Of a DNA stretch of 10,617 bases, positions 7,482 through 10,617 are shown piece by piece. The notes under the pieces are model-generated. The model was given only the letters and a program-made list of their open reading frames with translations. It did not search any database and was not told where the DNA came from. The DNA is from Rhodoferax sp. (GTDB lineage Bacteria; Pseudomonadota; Gammaproteobacteria; Burkholderiales; Burkholderiaceae_C). Every line of letters begins with the position of its first letter. Within the stretch, counting starts at the first letter, position 1. The position numbers and the translations under genes are program-made. Where the stretch lies: the NCBI GenBank assembly GCA_023231075.1, contig JALNWC010000058.1, positions 1 to 10,617 on the forward strand, read 5' to 3'.

Positions 7482-8393
7482 GTGAAAACCGTCCCATTCT
7501 GGCGTTCCTGGCCAGGTCGTTGGCACCGCTTGGCAACACTTGCGCTGGTCTGTGGCTGCGCCAGCGCCTGGGCGTCAAATGACGTCGCACCTGCAAGCGC
7601 GCTGCTGGGTGATTACACACGCCTGGCGCCCGCCCTGAAAAACAACGCGTTTGGACAGCCCCTGGTGCTTCAATCGTCTGAGAACAGCACCGGTTTGGCG
7701 GGCGACATCTACGCCGTGGTGCCCTACCGTCTTGCCGCCGTCAGCGCGGCAATGCGCGCACCGGAGCACTGGTGCGAGGTGATGATCCTGCACATCAACA
7801 CCAAATATTGCCACGCGGTCGCAGGGCCGCAGGGCACGCGCCTGCTGGTCAACATTGGCAAAAAAACACCCCAGGCGATGGCAGACGCCACCCGGCTTGT
7901 GTTTCGTTACAACGAAACCAGAATCGCCAAAAACTACTTTGCCATCACGCTCACCGCAAAAGAAGGGCCACTTGGCACCAGCAATTACCGCATTCGCCTG
8001 GAAGTGGTGGAACTGCCAGTCAAACAGTCGTTTGTGCATCTGACCTACGCCTACAGCGTGGGCTTCGCCGGGCGCCTGGCCATGCAGACTTATCTGACCA
8101 CGCTGGGTGCCGACAAAGTGGGCTTTAGCAGGCTGGCTCCCGGGGCAGACGGCGAAACGGGCTATGTTTCGGGGGTGCGCGGCATGATCGAGCGCAACAC
8201 CATGCGTTATTACCTGGCCATCGACAGCTATCTGGCATCCCAACGCGAGCCCCCGGCAACGCAGCTGGAGCATCGCCTGCAAAGCTGGTTCAGCGCGGTC
8301 GAGCGCTACCCGCGCCAGTTGCATGAAGTCGAACGGGCAGACTATCTGGCGATGAAGCGCGCTGAAGTGCTACGCCAGCAAACGCTGTACTGA
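7482..8393 (+). CDS. Exported protein of unknown function
   Basis: I do not recognise a named family. The 303-residue product has an N-terminal signal peptide: basic residues up to R16, a hydrophobic core (LATLALVCG), and a signal peptidase I-type site after A31 (ASAWA-SN), so it is probably periplasmic. C98 and C110 in the mature part could form a disulphide. The middle (about 100-190) alternates like beta strands, and the C-terminal third is helical and acidic/basic. A charged stretch GVRGMIERNTMRYYLAIDSY (231-250) looks like the conserved core. No catalytic motif or membrane helix is seen beyond the signal. The start is GTG at 7482 with only a weak upstream ribosome site; a later start would lose the signal peptide. 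The YihY-family gene follows 18 bases after the stop, so the two are probably co-transcribed. Confidence 0.82.
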   Translation: MKTVPFWRSWPGRWHRLATLALVCGCASAWASNDVAPASALLGDYTRLAPALKNNAFGQPLVLQSSENSTGLAGDIYAVVPYRLAAVSAAMRAPEHWCEVMILHINTKYCHAVAGPQGTRLLVNIGKKTPQAMADATRLVFRYNETRIAKNYFAITLTAKEGPLGTSNYRIRLEVVELPVKQSFVHLTYAYSVGFAGRLAMQTYLTTLGADKVGFSRLAPGADGETGYVSGVRGMIERNTMRYYLAIDSYLASQREPPATQLEHRLQSWFSAVERYPRQLHEVERADYLAMKRAEVLRQQTLY

Positions 8394-8411
8394 ACGCCCA
8401 TTGTTTTGATC

Positions 8412-9293
8412 ATGCCCCTTGACCTGCCCTTGTACTGGGTTCTGTTGAAACAGGTTTTTAACGCCTGGCTGGATGATGATGTGCCGAGCATGGGCGCCGC
8501 CCTGGCCTACTACACGTTGTTTTCACTGGCGCCGCTGCTGCTCATTGTGATCAGCGTGGCGGGGCTGGTATTTGGCCAGGAGGCGGCGCGCGGAGAAATC
8601 GAGTCGCAGTTGCGCACCCTGATGGGCGAGCCCGGTGCCAACGCGGTGCAGGCGCTGCTGGCCAGCGTGGGCAAACCTTCGGAAAGCACCCTGGCGACCT
8701 TGCTGGGCGTGTCGCTGTTGCTGATCGGTGCCACCACCGTGTTTGGTGAACTGCAAAGCGCGCTCGACCGCATCTGGCGGGTGCCTGCCACGGCACCCGT
8801 GCGGGGCTGGCTGCATCTTATTCGTGCCCGGCTGCTGTCTTTTGGCATGATTCTGGCGATCGGCTTCTTGTTGATGGTATCGCTGGTGCTGAGCGCGGCG
8901 CTGGCCACCATGGAACGTTTGTGGAGCCCGCTTTTTGGCGGCTGGATCAGCATTGCCAGCGCCAGCAACGCGGCCGCCGGGTTTGTGCTGATCACGGCCA
9001 TGTTCGCGCTGATCTACAAGGTGATGCCACGGGCCCAAGTGCTGTGGCGCGATGTCTGGACCGGTGCACTGTTTACCGCCCTGCTGTTCAGCCTGGGCAA
9101 GGCCTTGATTGGCATCTACATTGGCCGCAGCGGTATTGTGTCGGGCTTTGGTGCCGCCGGCTCGCTGGTGGTCGTGCTGCTGTGGGTGTACTACTCGGCC
9201 CAGATCTTTTTGATCGGGGCCGAATTTACCTGGGTTTACGCCAACCTGTTTGGCTCCAGAAAGCCGCCCCCGCCTGGTTCTAGCGCGCCATAA
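8412..9293 (+). CDS. YihY/BrkB-family inner-membrane protein
   Basis: A 293-residue polytopic membrane protein with about six helices (32-53, 95-112, 142-165, 185-205, 216-236, 247-270). It has the family's signatures: MGAALAYYTLFSLAPLLLIV near residues 27-46, FGELQSALDRIW (111-122), and GFGAAGSLVVVLLWVYYSAQ (245-264) followed by GAEFTWVYA. Members were once called ribonuclease BN, but that activity belongs to another gene; they are now described as YihY/virulence factor BrkB proteins whose transport or envelope role is unresolved. The short proline-rich tail KPPPPGSSAP is cytoplasmic or disordered. I prefer ATG at 8412 over the TTG two codons earlier; neither has a clear Shine-Dalgarno, which fits translation following the gene ending 18 bases upstream. 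The 3' end overlaps the convergent OmpA-type gene by 14 bp. Confidence 0.93.
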   Translation: MPLDLPLYWVLLKQVFNAWLDDDVPSMGAALAYYTLFSLAPLLLIVISVAGLVFGQEAARGEIESQLRTLMGEPGANAVQALLASVGKPSESTLATLLGVSLLLIGATTVFGELQSALDRIWRVPATAPVRGWLHLIRARLLSFGMILAIGFLLMVSLVLSAALATMERLWSPLFGGWISIASASNAAAGFVLITAMFALIYKVMPRAQVLWRDVWTGALFTALLFSLGKALIGIYIGRSGIVSGFGAAGSLVVVLLWVYYSAQIFLIGAEFTWVYANLFGSRKPPPPGSSAP

Positions 9294-10170
9294 GCTTGCC
9301 GCTGTCGTCTGACAGAACAATCTCGACCCGGCGGTTGAGCCGGCGGCTGGCGGCGCTGTCGTTGGCCGCAACCGGAAAGGCTTCACCGTAACCCCGCATG
9401 TCAATGCGCTCGCGCGCCACACCGAGGTCCAACAGGGCGGTGCGCACCGCGCCGGCACGGCGTTCCGACAGGCCCTGGTTGTAGTCTGCGCCACCCGTGC
9501 TGTCGGCAAAGCCTTCAATCAACACCTTGCGTTGCGGGTTTTGCTGCAGCACATCGGCCAGTTTCCGGGCGCTGCGCATGCCGTCGGGCGTCAGGCGCGA
9601 CAGGTCGGTGCCAAACAGCACGTCACCCAGCGTGATGATGATGCCGCGTGCCGTTTTTTTGGCTGCCAATTCGGCCAGTTGGGCTTCGAGCTGCGCGGCG
9701 CGGGCTTGGGCTTGCTGGGCGGCAAGTTGAGACTGGGCCGCATTGCTTTGCGCCACTTGGGTTGCCTGCGTGGCCTTTTCGGCGCTTAAACGAGCGGCAT
9801 TGGCTTCGTTGGTGCGCGCATCCAGGCGCAATTGGTCACGCTCCTTGTCGGCGTTGGCCATTTCGGCCTCGGCCATCCTGCGTTTGGTCACTTCCTGCGT
9901 GAGCGCAATTTTTTGCTTGGCCAGGTAGGCCAGGTTGTTGATCTTGTCGTCGCTGCCGCGCTCATTGGCTTCCACATTGGCTTGCGCCATGGCCTCGGTG
10001 GCCAGCTTCATTTCAAGTGGCGCATGAGTGGCCACGTTGGGATTGCCTTGAGCCACCGTGTAGTCGCTTCGCGCCTGCTCCAGCATCGAGGTGGTTTTGG
10101 GCGTCGAGCTGCAGCCCGCCATGAGGGCGGCAACCGCCAGAACGATCGGCGCCAATTGGGTTTTAGTCAT
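9280..10170 (-). CDS. DUF4398-coiled coil-OmpA-like peptidoglycan-binding lipoprotein
   Basis: A 296-residue lipoprotein. The signal peptide ends in LMAGC with C20 as the lipidation site. Residues about 25-95 form a DUF4398-type helical segment (SDYTVAQ...HAPLEM...AMAQANVEA). Residues about 95-172 are an Ala/Gln/Glu-rich coiled coil, long enough to cross part of the periplasm. Residues about 176-290 are an OmpA C-terminal domain with LGDVLFGTDLSRLTPDG, peptidoglycan-ligand Asp D223 (GFADSTGGADYN), the LSERRAGAV helix with R238, and RLNRRVEI. The role is probably tethering the outer membrane to peptidoglycan. The ATG at 10170 has AGGA six bases upstream (10177-10180) and starts the lipoprotein signal, so the longer open frame to 10332 is rejected. 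It lies 25 bp after the small DUF4398 lipoprotein gene, in one operon, and ends inside the 3' end of the YihY gene. Confidence 0.94.
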   Translation of the reverse strand: MTKTQLAPIVLAVAALMAGCSSTPKTTSMLEQARSDYTVAQGNPNVATHAPLEMKLATEAMAQANVEANERGSDDKINNLAYLAKQKIALTQEVTKRRMAEAEMANADKERDQLRLDARTNEANAARLSAEKATQATQVAQSNAAQSQLAAQQAQARAAQLEAQLAELAAKKTARGIIITLGDVLFGTDLSRLTPDGMRSARKLADVLQQNPQRKVLIEGFADSTGGADYNQGLSERRAGAVRTALLDLGVARERIDMRGYGEAFPVAANDSAASRRLNRRVEIVLSDDSGKLMAR

Positions 10171-10416
10171 GATTTTTCCTGTCAGGTTGATGGATTTAAC
10201 GCGGGCGGTCGAGCTCTTCGCGCAGCACGCGAATGTCGTCTTGCAAGACATCGGCGGCGGCCTGTGCCTTGACGGAGCTGGCTTTGCTCTGCGCCAACTT
10301 GGCATCGGCTTGCGCCTGGCTGGCCAGCGCAATGGCGAGCTTGTAATCCTTGGCCAGCATGGCTTTGTTGGCCAGTGCCAGCTTTTCCCGTGCGTCCGTC
10401 ATTTCAAGTGGCGCAT
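10008..10416 (-). repeat. Pair of identical 18-bp direct repeats in the two DUF4398 genes
   Basis: The same 18 bases (plus strand TCATTTCAAGTGGCGCAT) occur at 10008-10025 and 10399-10416. In both genes they encode APLEM with the same codons. This is the best-conserved point between the two DUF4398 segments and points to a shared origin of the tandem genes. The coordinates span both copies, not continuous repeat DNA. Confidence 0.8.
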
Positions 10417-10570
10417 ACTGGGCGGCACCGGCACCCGCAGCATTGGCAACGGCAGCGTTCGATACCGCCACATCGGCTGTCGCGGGGGTTTTCAAACTGC
10501 TGCAGCCCACCGCGAGCGAGAGCGCGGCGGCGGACAGCAAGGCAAGGCCGCCTCGGGTATTTATCTTCAT
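10196..10570 (-). CDS. Small DUF4398-domain lipoprotein
   Basis: About 124 residues: MKINTRGG, a hydrophobic signal, then a lipobox-like AVGC with Cys at residue 23, so a lipoprotein. An Ala-rich linker leads to the DUF4398 helical core (YAPLEMTDAREKLALANKAM, about residues 53-72) and an alanine-rich coiled coil ending in a basic tail. The function of DUF4398 is unknown; the domain is often found next to or fused with OmpA-type domains, as here. AGGAG at 10578-10582 is seven bases from ATG 10570 and four from the adjacent ATG at 10573, so either may be used; the longer frame to 10594 (MNRYRRS) would start upstream of the ribosome site. The OmpA-type gene follows 25 bp downstream, suggesting the proteins act together at the outer membrane or periplasm. 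Confidence 0.9.
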   Translation of the reverse strand: MKINTRGGLALLSAAALSLAVGCSSLKTPATADVAVSNAAVANAAGAGAAQYAPLEMTDAREKLALANKAMLAKDYKLAIALASQAQADAKLAQSKASSVKAQAAADVLQDDIRVLREELDRPR

Positions 10571-10577
10571 CATGGAT

Positions 10578-10582
10578 CTCCT
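10578..10582 (-). promoter_or_regulatory. Shine-Dalgarno site of the small DUF4398 lipoprotein gene
   Basis: AGGAG on the minus strand, seven bases from ATG 10570. The promoter of this operon would lie at or beyond the right edge; nothing definite is seen in 10583-10617. Confidence 0.7.
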
Positions 10583-10617
10583 GTAACGGTTCACCCAAAG
10601 CGGAATTGCCTTGGCTA

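Noticed and set aside
7150..7620. A 156-codon minus-strand open frame across the lipoprotein gene and spacer
   Set aside because: It is antisense to the glycine-zipper lipoprotein and to the signal peptide of the exported protein, with no domain signature or convincing start.
8412..9293. Ribonuclease BN annotation for the YihY-family gene
   Set aside because: The old name for this family arose from misassignment; the protein is a six-helix membrane protein with no nuclease motif.
8523..9518. A 331-codon minus-strand open frame opposite the YihY-family gene
   Set aside because: Its composition (Gln/Arg/Ala/His-rich) is the shadow of a membrane protein gene, and it also crosses into another frame of the OmpA-type gene.
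10171..10332. N-terminal extension of the OmpA-type lipoprotein to an ATG at 10332
   Set aside because: It would bury the lipoprotein signal peptide, overlaps the upstream lipoprotein gene by over 130 bp, and the internal ATG at 10170 has a good ribosome site.
1..10617. Mobile element, phage, CRISPR or defence island
   Set aside because: No transposase, integrase, terminal inverted repeats, spacer arrays, toxin-antitoxin pair or nuclease was seen, and base composition looks even throughout.

Overview
The window looks like chromosomal DNA from a GC-rich Gram-negative proteobacterium. The best guess is Burkholderiales, probably Comamonadaceae (Rhodoferax/Polaromonas-like). That rests on codon use, the lipoprotein and OmpA-type envelope proteins, and the signalling-gene architecture; there is no rRNA or other marker gene. 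I see no tRNA, rRNA, CRISPR array, insertion sequence, phage gene or integration scar.

Left two thirds (1-6827, all minus strand, read right to left): a three-gene signalling operon. The first gene (3693-6827) is a membrane hybrid histidine kinase with CHASE3, three PAS domains, HisKA, HATPase and a C-terminal receiver. After 82 bp comes a 1014-residue fusion (566-3610) of a CheB methylesterase lacking its receiver, a CheR methyltransferase, an eight-heptad coiled coil and two PAS domains. Its stop codon overlaps (ATGA) the start of a third gene, a soluble PAS histidine kinase cut by the window edge just before its phospho-acceptor histidine. No chemoreceptor, CheA, CheW or DNA-binding regulator is visible. 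This looks like a CheB/CheR-linked phosphorelay rather than ordinary chemotaxis; its output is not in the window.

Middle (6828-7170): a divergent, apparently non-coding region with two inverted repeats upstream of a plus-strand set. That set is a small glycine-zipper lipoprotein (7171-7380), a roughly 100-bp spacer with overlapping, mutually exclusive stem-loop options, a secreted protein of unknown function (7482-8393), and a six-helix YihY/BrkB inner-membrane protein (8412-9293).

Right end (9280-10570, minus strand): a two-gene lipoprotein operon, DUF4398 lipoprotein then DUF4398-coiled-coil-OmpA lipoprotein. It runs tail to tail into the YihY gene with a 14-bp overlap. The two DUF4398 proteins share an 18-bp identical stretch encoding APLEM, which suggests an internal duplication. 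The right half as a whole is about the cell envelope: lipoproteins, a peptidoglycan-binding domain, an exported protein and an inner-membrane protein. A functional link to the signalling operon is possible but not shown by the sequence.
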